A DNA stretch of 15,656 nucleotides from positions 1 to 15,656 of the forward strand of contig JAEZKH010000459.1 in NCBI GenBank assembly GCA_023415515.1. Direction: 5' to 3'. This DNA is from Actinomycetes bacterium (GTDB lineage: Bacteria > Actinomycetota > Actinomycetes > Mycobacteriales > Mycobacteriaceae). The notes under the pieces are model-generated. The model saw nothing but the letters and a program-made list of their open reading frames with translations, was not told the DNA's origin and searched no databases. Both the position numbers and the translations under genes were made by a program. Below, piece after piece: positions 6,515 through 13,355 of this stretch (its first letter is position 1; each line of letters begins with the position of its first letter).

Positions 6515-7777
6515 CTACCGACGCAACCGGGACAGCACCACCGAGTGCACTGCGTCGACGGCGACATCGACCTGCTCACCCGTCGACAGATCCTTGACCC
6601 CGACGGTGCCCGCCTCGACATCGCGGTCCCCCACCACCAGCGCGATCGACGCGCCGGAGCGGTCGGCCGCGCGCATCGCGCCCTTCACGCCGCGGTCGCC
6701 GTAGGCGAGGTCGACCCGAACGCCCTCGGCCCGTAACCTCGCGGCGAGCACCGCGAGTTGCGTCTTCGCCTGCTCGCCCAGTGGGACGCCGAACACCTCG
6801 ACCCGGGCGGCCGTCCCGACCGACTTGCCCTCGGCCTTCAACGCCAACAGCGTGCGGTCGACCCCCAACCCGAACCCGATGCCCGACAGGTCTTTTCCGC
6901 CGAGCTGACGCATCAACCCGTCGTAACGCCCGCCGCCACCGACACCGGACTGCGCGCCGAGGCCGTCGTGCACGAACTCGAACGTGGTCTTGGTGTAGTA
7001 ATCCAGGCCGCGCACCATCCGCGGGTTGATCACATACGGCACCCCGAGGGCATCGAGCAGCGCGAGCACACCGTCGAAGTGCTGCTTGGCCGAATCCGAC
7101 AGATGGTCGAGCATCACCGGAGCGTCGGCCGTCATCTTCTTGACGTGTGGCCGCTTGTCGTCGAGTACCCGCAGCGGGTTCACCTGAGCGCGTCGCCGGG
7201 TCTCCTCGTCCAAGTCGAGCTTGAACAGGAACTCCTGCAACAGTTCTCGATACTGCGGTCGACAGCTGTCGTCGCCGAGCGAGGTGATCTCGAGCCGGAA
7301 CCCGTCGAGGCCGAGTGCGCGGAAGCCGGCGTCGGCGATCGCGATCACCTCGGCGTCGAGCGCCGGGTCGTCCACCCCGATCGCCTCCACCCCGACCTGC
7401 TGCAACTGGCGATAGCGACCGGCCTGCGGACGCTCGTAGCGGAAGAACGGACCCGAATAGCAGAGCTTGACCGGCAGCGGACCGCGGTCAAGGCCGTGCT
7501 CGATCACCGCGCGGATGACACCCGCGGTGCCCTCGGGCCGCAGTGTCACCGAGCGGTCCCCACGGTCGGCGAAGGTGTACATCTCCTTGCTGACGACATC
7601 GGTGGACTCGCCGACCCCGCGCGCGAACAACGCGGTGTCCTCGAAGATCGGCAACTCGATGTCGGCGTAGCCGGCGCGGCGCGCCGCCGTCAGCAGACCG
7701 TCGCGGACCGCGACGAACTGCGTGGACTCCGGCGGAAAGTAGTCGGGCACCCCTTTGGGCGCTTGAAACTGAGTCAC
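6515..7777 (-). CDS. hisS: histidyl-tRNA synthetase
   Basis: A 420-residue class II aminoacyl-tRNA synthetase that charges tRNA-His, acting as a cytoplasmic dimer. The start reads QAPKGVPDYFP. Class II motif 2 is YSGPFFRYERPQAGR (107-121), with the flipping-loop region to about 133. The histidine-specific motif LDYYTKTTFEF is at 258-268, and motif 3 GIGFGLGVDRTLLAL at 299-313. The C-terminal anticodon-binding domain spans about 325-420. Length is normal and all key motifs are intact. The GTG start overlaps the upstream hydrolase stop by 4 bases, with GAAGG 9 bases upstream, so expression is likely coupled to that gene. It corresponds to Rv2580c of M. tuberculosis by gene order. I saw no T-box or other tRNA-sensing leader. 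Confidence 0.98.
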   Translation of the reverse strand: MTQFQAPKGVPDYFPPESTQFVAVRDGLLTAARRAGYADIELPIFEDTALFARGVGESTDVVSKEMYTFADRGDRSVTLRPEGTAGVIRAVIEHGLDRGPLPVKLCYSGPFFRYERPQAGRYRQLQQVGVEAIGVDDPALDAEVIAIADAGFRALGLDGFRLEITSLGDDSCRPQYRELLQEFLFKLDLDEETRRRAQVNPLRVLDDKRPHVKKMTADAPVMLDHLSDSAKQHFDGVLALLDALGVPYVINPRMVRGLDYYTKTTFEFVHDGLGAQSGVGGGGRYDGLMRQLGGKDLSGIGFGLGVDRTLLALKAEGKSVGTAARVEVFGVPLGEQAKTQLAVLAARLRAEGVRVDLAYGDRGVKGAMRAADRSGASIALVVGDRDVEAGTVGVKDLSTGEQVDVAVDAVHSVVLSRLRR

Positions 7778-8466
7778 AGAGTCAAACCTTCGAGAAACGG
7801 GTTGGTGCGACGTTCGAAGCCGATGGTCGACTTCTCGCCGTGCCCTGGTAGTACCACGGTGTCGTCGTCGAGCACCATCAGTTTCGTCATGATCGACCCG
7901 AGCAGATCCCGTCCGCTTCCCCCCGGCAGATCGGTGCGGCCGACCGACTGCCGGAACAGCGTGTCGCCGGTGAATGCGAGTTGGGGACCGTCGCCGTCGA
8001 CCCTGAACACCACCGACCCCATCGTGTGGCCGGGTGTGTGGTCGACGGTCACCGTGATGCCGCTGTCGCCGATGTCCACCGTGTCGCCGTCGCGGTCGAG
8101 TTCGATGACCTGCCTCGGCTCGCGGAACAGCGCCCCCACCGCCGATCGGGCGAAGCCCCCGATCAACCCGCGCCCGAAGCCCTTGATCGGGTCGGACAAC
8201 ATGAACCGGTCATCGGGGTGGATGTAGGCGGGGCACCCGTAGGTGTCGGCGACCTTCTGCGCAGACCAGATGTGGTCGATGTGTCCGTGTGTCAACAACA
8301 CCGCCGCGGGCGTGAGCCGGTTCTCGTCGAGAATCCGGCGCAGCGGACCCATCGCGCGCTGACCGGGGTCGACGACGATGGCGTCCGCCCCGGCCCGTCG
8401 GGCCAGTACATAGCAGTTGCACGCCAACATGCCTGCCGGGAATCCGGTGATCAACACGGTGTCCAT
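7774..8466 (-). CDS. metallo-beta-lactamase-fold hydrolase (glyoxalase II-like)
   Basis: A 230-residue cytoplasmic metal-dependent hydrolase of the glyoxalase II-like branch. The metal site is complete: THGHIDH (59-65, giving His60, His62, Asp64 and His65), His147 in HTPGHTMGS, Asp168 in FTGDTLF, and His209 in LPGHGEKS. FRQSVGRTDLPGG (171-183) is typical of this branch. It lacks the C-terminal helical domain that binds glutathione in true glyoxalase II, and mycobacteria use mycothiol instead, so the substrate is probably another thioester (inference). The ATG start has GGGGGATGGG just upstream. It lies upstream of and overlaps hisS by 4 bases, an arrangement shared with M. tuberculosis Rv2581c/Rv2580c. 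The 96-base gap to the divergent ppiB must hold promoters for both directions; I could not identify convincing -10/-35 boxes there. Confidence 0.92.
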   Translation of the reverse strand: MDTVLITGFPAGMLACNCYVLARRAGADAIVVDPGQRAMGPLRRILDENRLTPAAVLLTHGHIDHIWSAQKVADTYGCPAYIHPDDRFMLSDPIKGFGRGLIGGFARSAVGALFREPRQVIELDRDGDTVDIGDSGITVTVDHTPGHTMGSVVFRVDGDGPQLAFTGDTLFRQSVGRTDLPGGSGRDLLGSIMTKLMVLDDDTVVLPGHGEKSTIGFERRTNPFLEGLTL

Positions 8467-8546
8467 TTTCCCATCCCCCCGGCAGGCGGGGCTCTTGGCC
8501 TCCGCTCAGCTACTGCTGGCACACTCGTTGCGGATCGACGACACAC

Positions 8547-8554
8547 AAGGAGGA
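8547..8554 (+). promoter_or_regulatory. strong ribosome binding site deciding the ppiB start
   Basis: AAGGAGGA sits 8 bases before the GTG at 8563, the best Shine-Dalgarno match on the + strand of this window. It fixes the start of ppiB, although the same frame stays open for hundreds of bases upstream, antisense to the hydrolase gene. Confidence 0.85.
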
Positions 8555-8562
8555 CCACGGCG

Positions 8563-9441
8563 GTGCCGACCAACGAACAGCGGCGGGCGACAGCGAAGCG
8601 CAAACTCGAACGGCAACTGGAGCGAAGGGCGGCGCAGGAACGCAGGCGCAGGCTTTACACGATCATCGCCGCCGCCGTCGTCGTCGTCGCCGTCGTCGCC
8701 GGAGTCGCGGTCTACTTCGTCACCCGCGGTGGCTCCGACAGCACCACGACCGCGGCGAGTACCCCGCCGTCCTCGTCGCCGGCGCAAGCGGCACCTGCCG
8801 CCGCAGAAGGTCAGCTGCCTGCGTTCAACCCGCCCGCCGACCTGGGCGCCGATTGTCAGTACCCGGCCGCGGAGGCCGCGAGCAAGCCGAACTCCCCGCC
8901 GCGGACCGGCAAGGTTCCGACCGATCCGGCCGAGGTCAGCGTCAGCATGTCCACCGACCAGGGCAACATCGGTATCCAGCTGGACAACGCCAAATCGCCG
9001 TGCACCGTCAACAGCTTCGCCAGCCTCGCACAGCAGGGCTACTTCAACGACACGCCGTGCCACCGGCTGACGACCAGCCCGAGCCTGTCGGTGCTGCAGT
9101 GCGGTGACCCGACCGGATCCGGCAGCGGCGGACCCGGCTACCAGTTCGCCAACGAGTACCCGACCAACCAGTTCCAGCCCGACGACCCGGCGCTGCAGAC
9201 CCCGGTGACCTACCCGCGCGGCACACTCGCGATGGCCAACGCCGGGCCCGGTACCAACGGAAGCCAGTTCTTCCTCGTCTACAAGGACTCCCAGCTGCCG
9301 CCGGGCTACACGGTGTTCGGCAAGATCGACGACACCGGCCTCGCCACGCTGGACAAGATCGCCGCCGCAGGTGTGGAAGGCGGCGGGCAGGACGGCAAAC
9401 CGGCTACCCCGGTGCAGGTGAAGTCCATCGGGCTGGACTGA
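8563..9441 (+). CDS. ppiB: membrane-anchored cyclophilin-type peptidyl-prolyl isomerase
   Basis: A 292-residue proline isomerase, ortholog of Rv2582 (PpiB), predicted to fold proteins outside the cytoplasmic membrane. Residues 7-30 form a very basic, probably helical cytoplasmic segment. One anchor helix follows at about 32-54, then a Ser/Thr/Ala/Pro-rich linker (56-84), then the cyclophilin domain (about 122-292). Catalytic-site counterparts visible are Arg168 (CHRL), Gln179 (LQCGD), and GTLAMANAGPGTNGSQFF (220-238). The positions matching cyclophilin A Trp121 and His126 appear to be Leu and Tyr, suggesting low cyclosporin sensitivity (inference from an eye alignment). Four cysteines (98, 147, 166, 180) are shared with the next gene and may form disulfides. 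Start is fixed by the AAGGAGGA site. A paralog follows after 6 bases. Confidence 0.95.
   Translation: MPTNEQRRATAKRKLERQLERRAAQERRRRLYTIIAAAVVVVAVVAGVAVYFVTRGGSDSTTTAASTPPSSSPAQAAPAAAEGQLPAFNPPADLGADCQYPAAEAASKPNSPPRTGKVPTDPAEVSVSMSTDQGNIGIQLDNAKSPCTVNSFASLAQQGYFNDTPCHRLTTSPSLSVLQCGDPTGSGSGGPGYQFANEYPTNQFQPDDPALQTPVTYPRGTLAMANAGPGTNGSQFFLVYKDSQLPPGYTVFGKIDDTGLATLDKIAAAGVEGGGQDGKPATPVQVKSIGLD
8668..8700 (+). repeat. GCC/GTC triplet run inside ppiB
   Basis: Eleven consecutive GCC or GTC codons encode the Ala/Val core of the PpiB anchor helix. Slippage here would change helix length in whole residues without breaking the frame. Similar short GTC runs occur in other hydrophobic segments of the window, so codon bias explains most of it. 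Confidence 0.5.
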
Positions 9442-9447
9442 CGGCCC

Positions 9448-10431
9448 GTGACGCCGCTGCCGCCGCACGGCGCGTATCCCCCGCCCCCGTACGACCCCTA
9501 CGGTCAGCCGCGGCCACGGCCGACCAACGGAATGGCGGTCGCGTCGCTGATCAGCGCATTCGTCTTCGCCCCGCTGGGCATCATCTTCGGCCACATCTCG
9601 TTGTCGCAGATCAAGCGCACCGGCGAGGAGGGACACGGGCTCGCCGTCGCCGGGCTGATCATCAGCTACGTGATCACCGTGGGAACCGTCGTCGTGCTGA
9701 CCGCGGCGGTGCTGTTCACGATCGCCGTCGCGCGTCATCTCGACAACGAATCACGGTTCTACCCGGGCATCACCGCCGAGCCGTCGATTCCCGGCACCGG
9801 GCTTCCCGAGTTCGATCCGCCGCCCAACCTGGGGGCGAACTGCGCCTACCCGAAGACGACCGAGCCCGCCAGCAAGCCGAACAAGCCGCCGCGCTCGGGT
9901 CGGGTGCCCACCGATCCCGACGAGGTCAGCGCGAGCATGTCCACCAACCGCGGCGACATCGGTCTTCAGCTCGACAACGACAAGGCGCCGTGCACCGTCA
10001 ACAGTTTCGCGAGCCTGGCGCAGCAGGGTTACTTCGACGACACCGAGTGTCACCGGCTGACCACCGAGCCGCAGCTCGCTGTGCTGCAGTGCGGTGATCC
10101 GTCGGGGACCGGAACGGGTGGCCCCGGCTACCGGTTCGGCAACGAGTACCCGACGAACCAGTACCGGATGGCCGACCCCGCGCTGAGGAGTCCGGTGATC
10201 TATCCGCGCGGCACCTTGGCGATGGCCAACAACGGCTCGGGCACGAACGGCAGCCAGTTCTTCCTCGTCTACGCCGATTCGATGATGCCGCCCACCTACA
10301 CCGCGTTCGGCACCATCGACTCCACCGGGCTGGCCACGCTCGACGAAATCGCCGCCGCGGGGGTGGCAGGTGTCGGTGACGACGGCAAGCCCGCGATGAC
10401 CGTGACGATCGAGTCGATCCGGCTCGACTAG
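9448..10431 (+). CDS. DUF4190-cyclophilin fusion, second membrane peptidyl-prolyl isomerase
   Basis: A 327-residue paralog of the preceding PpiB with a different membrane part. Residues 1-27 are Pro/Tyr-rich. Residues 28-96 hold two hydrophobic helices with the pattern PLGIIFGHISLSQIKRTGE (42-60) and GHGLAVAGLIISYV (62-75), typical of DUF4190 membrane modules. A short linker leads to the cyclophilin domain (about 156-327). Arg203, Gln214 and GTLAMANNGSGTNGSQFF (255-272) keep the isomerase site. Four cysteines (132, 182, 201, 215) match those of PpiB. The GTG start is 6 bases after the ppiB stop with no strong Shine-Dalgarno, so translation is probably coupled. M. tuberculosis, as I recall, has only one gene at this position. 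It ends 10 bases before the convergent relA stop. Confidence 0.9.
   Translation: MTPLPPHGAYPPPPYDPYGQPRPRPTNGMAVASLISAFVFAPLGIIFGHISLSQIKRTGEEGHGLAVAGLIISYVITVGTVVVLTAAVLFTIAVARHLDNESRFYPGITAEPSIPGTGLPEFDPPPNLGANCAYPKTTEPASKPNKPPRSGRVPTDPDEVSASMSTNRGDIGLQLDNDKAPCTVNSFASLAQQGYFDDTECHRLTTEPQLAVLQCGDPSGTGTGGPGYRFGNEYPTNQYRMADPALRSPVIYPRGTLAMANNGSGTNGSQFFLVYADSMMPPTYTAFGTIDSTGLATLDEIAAAGVAGVGDDGKPAMTVTIESIRLD
10412..10429. terminator. weak hairpin at the convergent cyclophilin/relA ends
   Basis: A 6-base-pair stem (AGTCGA with TCGACT) and 6-base loop lies within the last codons of the second cyclophilin gene, 13 bases from the relA stop. It has no T-run on either strand. It is the only candidate terminator structure I saw in this 10-base convergent gap. 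Confidence 0.2.
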
Positions 10432-10441
10432 CTCCCTCGGG

Positions 10442-12799
10442 TCAGGCGGCGCTCGTGACGCGGTAGACGTCGTAGACGCCTTCCACGTTGCGCACCACGT
10501 TCAGCACGTGGCCAAGATGCTTGGGGTCGCCCATCTCGAAGGTGAACCGGCTGATCGCCACCCGGTCGTTGGACGTCGTCACAGACGCCGACAGGATGTT
10601 GACCTTCTCGTCGGCGAGCACCCGCGTCACATCGGAGAGCAACCTGTGCCGGTCCAATGCTTCGCCCTGGATGGCGACCAGGAACACCGACGACGGTGAC
10701 GGCGCCCATTTGACGTCGATGATCCGTTCGGCCTGCTGCTTCAGCGATCCGGCGTTGGTGCAGTCGGTTCGGTGCACGCTCACCCCCCCACCACGGGTGA
10801 CGAACCCCATGATGTTGTCGCCCGGTACCGGGGTGCAGCACTTGGCCAGCTTGGTCAGCACCCCAGGCGCGCCGGGCACGGCCACGCCGACGTCGTCGTT
10901 GGTGCGCTGGCGCACCGGCATCGTCGCGGGCGTGGAACGCTCGGCCAGCTCGTCGGTGGCCTCGTCGTCACCGCCGAGCTGAGTGACCAGCCGCTGCACG
11001 ACGTGTCTGGCTGACACGTGACCCTCGCCGACGGCCGTATAGAGCGCCGAGACGTCGGCGTAGCGCAGCTCACGCGCCAGCGCCGCCATGGACTCGGCAT
11101 TCATCAAGCGCTGCAACGGAAGTCCGCCACGACGCACTTCGCGGGCGATGGCGTCCTTGCCGGACTCCAGCGCCTCCTCGCGGCGCTCCTTGGCGAACCA
11201 CTGCCGGATCTTCGCCTTGGCGCGCGGCGACACGACGAACTGCTGCCAGTCGCGCGACGGTCCCGCATTCGTCGCCTTGGAGGTGAAGACCTCGACGACT
11301 TCGCCGTTCTCGAGCCTGCGTTCCAACGCGACGAGGCGGCCGTTGACGCGCGCCCCGATACAGCGGTGCCCGACCTCGGTGTGCACGGCGTAGGCGAAGT
11401 CCACCGGCGTCGACCCCGTCGGCAGGGTGTAGACGTCGCCCTTCGGGCTGAACACGAAGATCTCCTGCACCGCAAGGTCGTAACGCAGCGATTCGAGGAA
11501 CTCGCCGGGGTCGGCAGCCTCCCGCTGCCAGTCGAGAAGTTGGCGCATCCAGGCCATCTCGTCGATTTCGGCGGCGGTGGTGCCAGACGGTAGTCCGTTG
11601 CGACCCTTGGCTTCCTTGTATCGCCAGTGTGCGGCGATGCCGTACTCGGCGGTGCCGTGCATGTCGTTGGTGCGGATCTGCACTTCGAGCGGTTTGCCCT
11701 CCGGTCCGACGACCGTGGTGTGCAGCGACTGGTACACGCCGTAGCGGGGTTGGGCGATGTAGTCCTTGAACCGGCCCGCCATCGGCTGCCACAGCGAATG
11801 CACAACGCCCACAGCCGCATAGCAGTCGCGGATCTCGTCACACAGGATGCGGATGCCGACGAGATCGTGGATGTCGTCGAAATCGCGGCCCTTGACGATC
11901 ATCTTCTGATAGATCGACCAGTAGTGTTTGGGCCGACCTTCCACCGTCGCGGTGATCTTCGCCTTCGCGAGCGGGGCATTGAGTTCCGGGCGGACCTTCG
12001 CCAGATAGGTATCGCGCGACGGCGCCCGGTCGGCGACGAGGCGGACGATCTCCTCGTACTTCTTCGGATGCAGGATGGCGAACGCCAGGTCTTCGAGCTC
12101 CCACTTCACCGTCGCCATACCGAGCCGATGGGCAAGCGGCGCAATGACCTCCAACGTCTCGCGGGCTTTGCGGGCCTGCTTCTCCGGCGGCAGGAACCGC
12201 ATGGTGCGCATGTTGTGCAGGCGGTCGGCGACCTTGATGACCAGCACCCGCGGGTCACGGGCCATCGCGATGATCATCTTGCGGATGGTCTCGCCCTCGG
12301 CGGCAGTGCCCAACACCACCCGGTCGAGCTTGGTCACGCCGTCGACGAGATGGCCCACCTCGTCGCCGAATTCGGCGGTCAACGCGTCCAAGGTGTAGCC
12401 GGTGTCCTCGACGGTGTCGTGCAGCAGGGCTGCCACCAGGGTCGTGGTGTCCATGCCGAGTTCGGCGAGGATGTTCGCCACCGCCAGCGGATGGGTGATG
12501 TAGGGGTCACCAGAGCGACGCAGCTGATCGGCGTGGCGCTGCTCGGCGACGTCGTAGGCGCGCTGCAGCACGGAGAGGTCGGCCTTGGGGAAGAATTCGC
12601 GGTGAACGGCCACCAGCGGTTCGAGCACCGGGTTCACCGCGCTGCGCTGCGAGGTCATTCTGCGCGCGAGGCGCGCGCGCACCCGCCGCGACGTCGAGGT
12701 CTTGGTGATGTCCTGCGCGGGCATCGGCGCGGTCTCGGGACCGTCGCTGGATACCGGTGGCGACTGCACGGCCTGTCCCGTGCCCTGCTCGTCGACCAT
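10442..12799 (-). CDS. relA: bifunctional (p)ppGpp synthetase/hydrolase
   Basis: A 785-residue long RelA/SpoT homolog, the stringent-response enzyme that makes and degrades (p)ppGpp; ortholog of Rv2583c. Numbered from the ATG: the HD hydrolase domain carries HADQ (from 89), HDTVED (127-132) and DRLHNMR (192-198), so hydrolysis should be intact. The synthetase domain holds RPKHYWSIYQKM (289-300), DLVGIRI (312-318), YQSLHTTV (356-363) and EVQIRT (372-377). A TGS domain follows from about 447, then a Cys-containing region (CC at 654-655 and HRTDC ending at 680) and a C-terminal ACT domain (about 704-785). A GTG two codons upstream is in frame, but AGGAGG at 12805-12810 would overlap it; it is spaced 5 bases from the ATG, so I chose the ATG. 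It follows apt by 28 bases and is probably transcribed from the secD/secF side. Confidence 0.97.
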   Translation of the reverse strand: MVDEQGTGQAVQSPPVSSDGPETAPMPAQDITKTSTSRRVRARLARRMTSQRSAVNPVLEPLVAVHREFFPKADLSVLQRAYDVAEQRHADQLRRSGDPYITHPLAVANILAELGMDTTTLVAALLHDTVEDTGYTLDALTAEFGDEVGHLVDGVTKLDRVVLGTAAEGETIRKMIIAMARDPRVLVIKVADRLHNMRTMRFLPPEKQARKARETLEVIAPLAHRLGMATVKWELEDLAFAILHPKKYEEIVRLVADRAPSRDTYLAKVRPELNAPLAKAKITATVEGRPKHYWSIYQKMIVKGRDFDDIHDLVGIRILCDEIRDCYAAVGVVHSLWQPMAGRFKDYIAQPRYGVYQSLHTTVVGPEGKPLEVQIRTNDMHGTAEYGIAAHWRYKEAKGRNGLPSGTTAAEIDEMAWMRQLLDWQREAADPGEFLESLRYDLAVQEIFVFSPKGDVYTLPTGSTPVDFAYAVHTEVGHRCIGARVNGRLVALERRLENGEVVEVFTSKATNAGPSRDWQQFVVSPRAKAKIRQWFAKERREEALESGKDAIAREVRRGGLPLQRLMNAESMAALARELRYADVSALYTAVGEGHVSARHVVQRLVTQLGGDDEATDELAERSTPATMPVRQRTNDDVGVAVPGAPGVLTKLAKCCTPVPGDNIMGFVTRGGGVSVHRTDCTNAGSLKQQAERIIDVKWAPSPSSVFLVAIQGEALDRHRLLSDVTRVLADEKVNILSASVTTSNDRVAISRFTFEMGDPKHLGHVLNVVRNVEGVYDVYRVTSAA

Positions 12800-12804
12800 G
12801 CTCA

Positions 12805-12820
12805 CCTCCTCGATCGAGGA
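12805..12820 (-). promoter_or_regulatory. relA Shine-Dalgarno within a perfect palindrome
   Basis: Positions 12807-12820 read TCCTCGATCGAGGA, a perfect 14-base palindrome. In the relA mRNA this can fold as a 5-base-pair stem with a GAUC loop. The 3' arm GAGGA is most of the Shine-Dalgarno (AGGAGG at 12805-12810). It lies inside the 28-base apt-relA gap. Folding would hide the ribosome site, but the stem is short and its effect is unproven. Confidence 0.5.
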
Positions 12821-12827
12821 TATCGCT

Positions 12828-13355
12828 TCAGATCGTGTGCAAGCTGGACACGGGTAGCGGTTCGAGCAGGTCGCGGCCCTTGAGCGCGGTCAACTCCAAG
12901 ACCACGGCGGCGCACAGCACATTCGCCCCGGCCGTGGTGAGCAGGCGCGCCGTCGCCGCCAGCGTTCCGCCGGTGGCCAGCACGTCGTCGATGACCACGA
13001 TGTCGCGGCCGGCCAGGTCGACTCCGTCGGCGGGCACTTCGAGCGTCGCCGTACCGTATTCCAGCTGGTAGGTCTCGCTGTACACCGGCGGCGGCAGCTT
13101 GCCCGCCTTCCGCACTGCGAGCACCCCGATGCCGAGCCGGTTGGCGACGGCTCCGCCGAGGAGAAATCCGCGCGCGTCGATACCCGCCACCAATTCGGCG
13201 CCCTCGGCGAGTTCGGCCAGCGCCTCGGTGATCACGGCGAGCCCGCGCGGGTCGGCGAGGACCGGGGTCAGGTCCTTGAACTGGATGCCGGGCTCGGGGA
13301 AGTCGGCGACCTCGCGGGTCAGCTCGTCGATGACCGCGGCGACGTCTGTCTTCAC
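12828..13355 (-). CDS. apt: adenine phosphoribosyltransferase
   Basis: A 175-residue cytoplasmic salvage enzyme joining adenine and PRPP to give AMP; ortholog of Rv2584c. The N-terminal DFPEPGIQFKDLTPVL (18-33) and VAGIDARGFLLGGAVA (56-71) are APT family blocks. RKAGKLPPP (82-90) is the flexible-loop region, and VIDDVLATGGTL (121-132) is the PRPP-binding motif with its acidic pair. The GTG at 13355 overlaps the preceding lipoprotein stop by 4 bases (GTGA), with AGGTGGG about 10 bases upstream. A GTG at 13370, five codons earlier, is possible. A frame open further upstream to 13490 lies inside the lipoprotein gene and adds non-conserved residues, so I reject it. Linking apt with relA makes sense because both draw on the purine nucleotide pool. 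Confidence 0.95.
   Translation of the reverse strand: MKTDVAAVIDELTREVADFPEPGIQFKDLTPVLADPRGLAVITEALAELAEGAELVAGIDARGFLLGGAVANRLGIGVLAVRKAGKLPPPVYSETYQLEYGTATLEVPADGVDLAGRDIVVIDDVLATGGTLAATARLLTTAGANVLCAAVVLELTALKGRDLLEPLPVSSLHTI

Larger units (their letters stand above)
8815..10431 (+). repeat. tandem duplication of cyclophilin-coding DNA
   Basis: The segment 8815-9441 (end of ppiB) is repeated in direct orientation at 9802-10431 (end of the next gene). The encoded domains are roughly 70% identical by eye, with identical blocks such as PCTVNSFASLAQQGYF and YPRGTLAMAN, and they align almost without gaps to the last residue (LD). The upstream anchor regions are unrelated. This points to duplication of a catalytic domain or to replacement of one anchor after gene duplication. 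Confidence 0.85.

Noticed and set aside
6758..8227. 489-codon open frame on the + strand antisense to hisS and the hydrolase
   Set aside because: It lies fully opposite two genes with intact catalytic motifs, has Arg/His/Val-rich composition without domains, and is what high-GC codon bias produces on the complementary strand.
7981..8562. 5' extension of the ppiB frame
   Set aside because: It is antisense to the hydrolase; the AAGGAGGA site at 8547-8554 places the start at 8563.
8467..8562. promoter boxes in the divergent hydrolase/ppiB gap
   Set aside because: TTGGCC at 8495 and CACACT at 8520 are 19 bases apart and match mycobacterial consensus poorly, so I do not list them as a promoter.
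8506..9738. 410-codon open frame on the - strand across the cyclophilin genes
   Set aside because: It is antisense to the strongly supported ppiB, and its predicted product is low-complexity Arg/Gly/Asp-rich.
12655..12685. GCGC-rich alternating run near the relA 5' end (possible Z-DNA or replication signal)
   Set aside because: It encodes the basic RRVRARLARRM segment of RelA; arginine and alanine codons explain the pattern.
11627..12883. 418-codon open frame antisense to relA
   Set aside because: relA is unmistakable on the other strand; the antisense product is rich in Arg, His and Asp and shows no recognisable fold.
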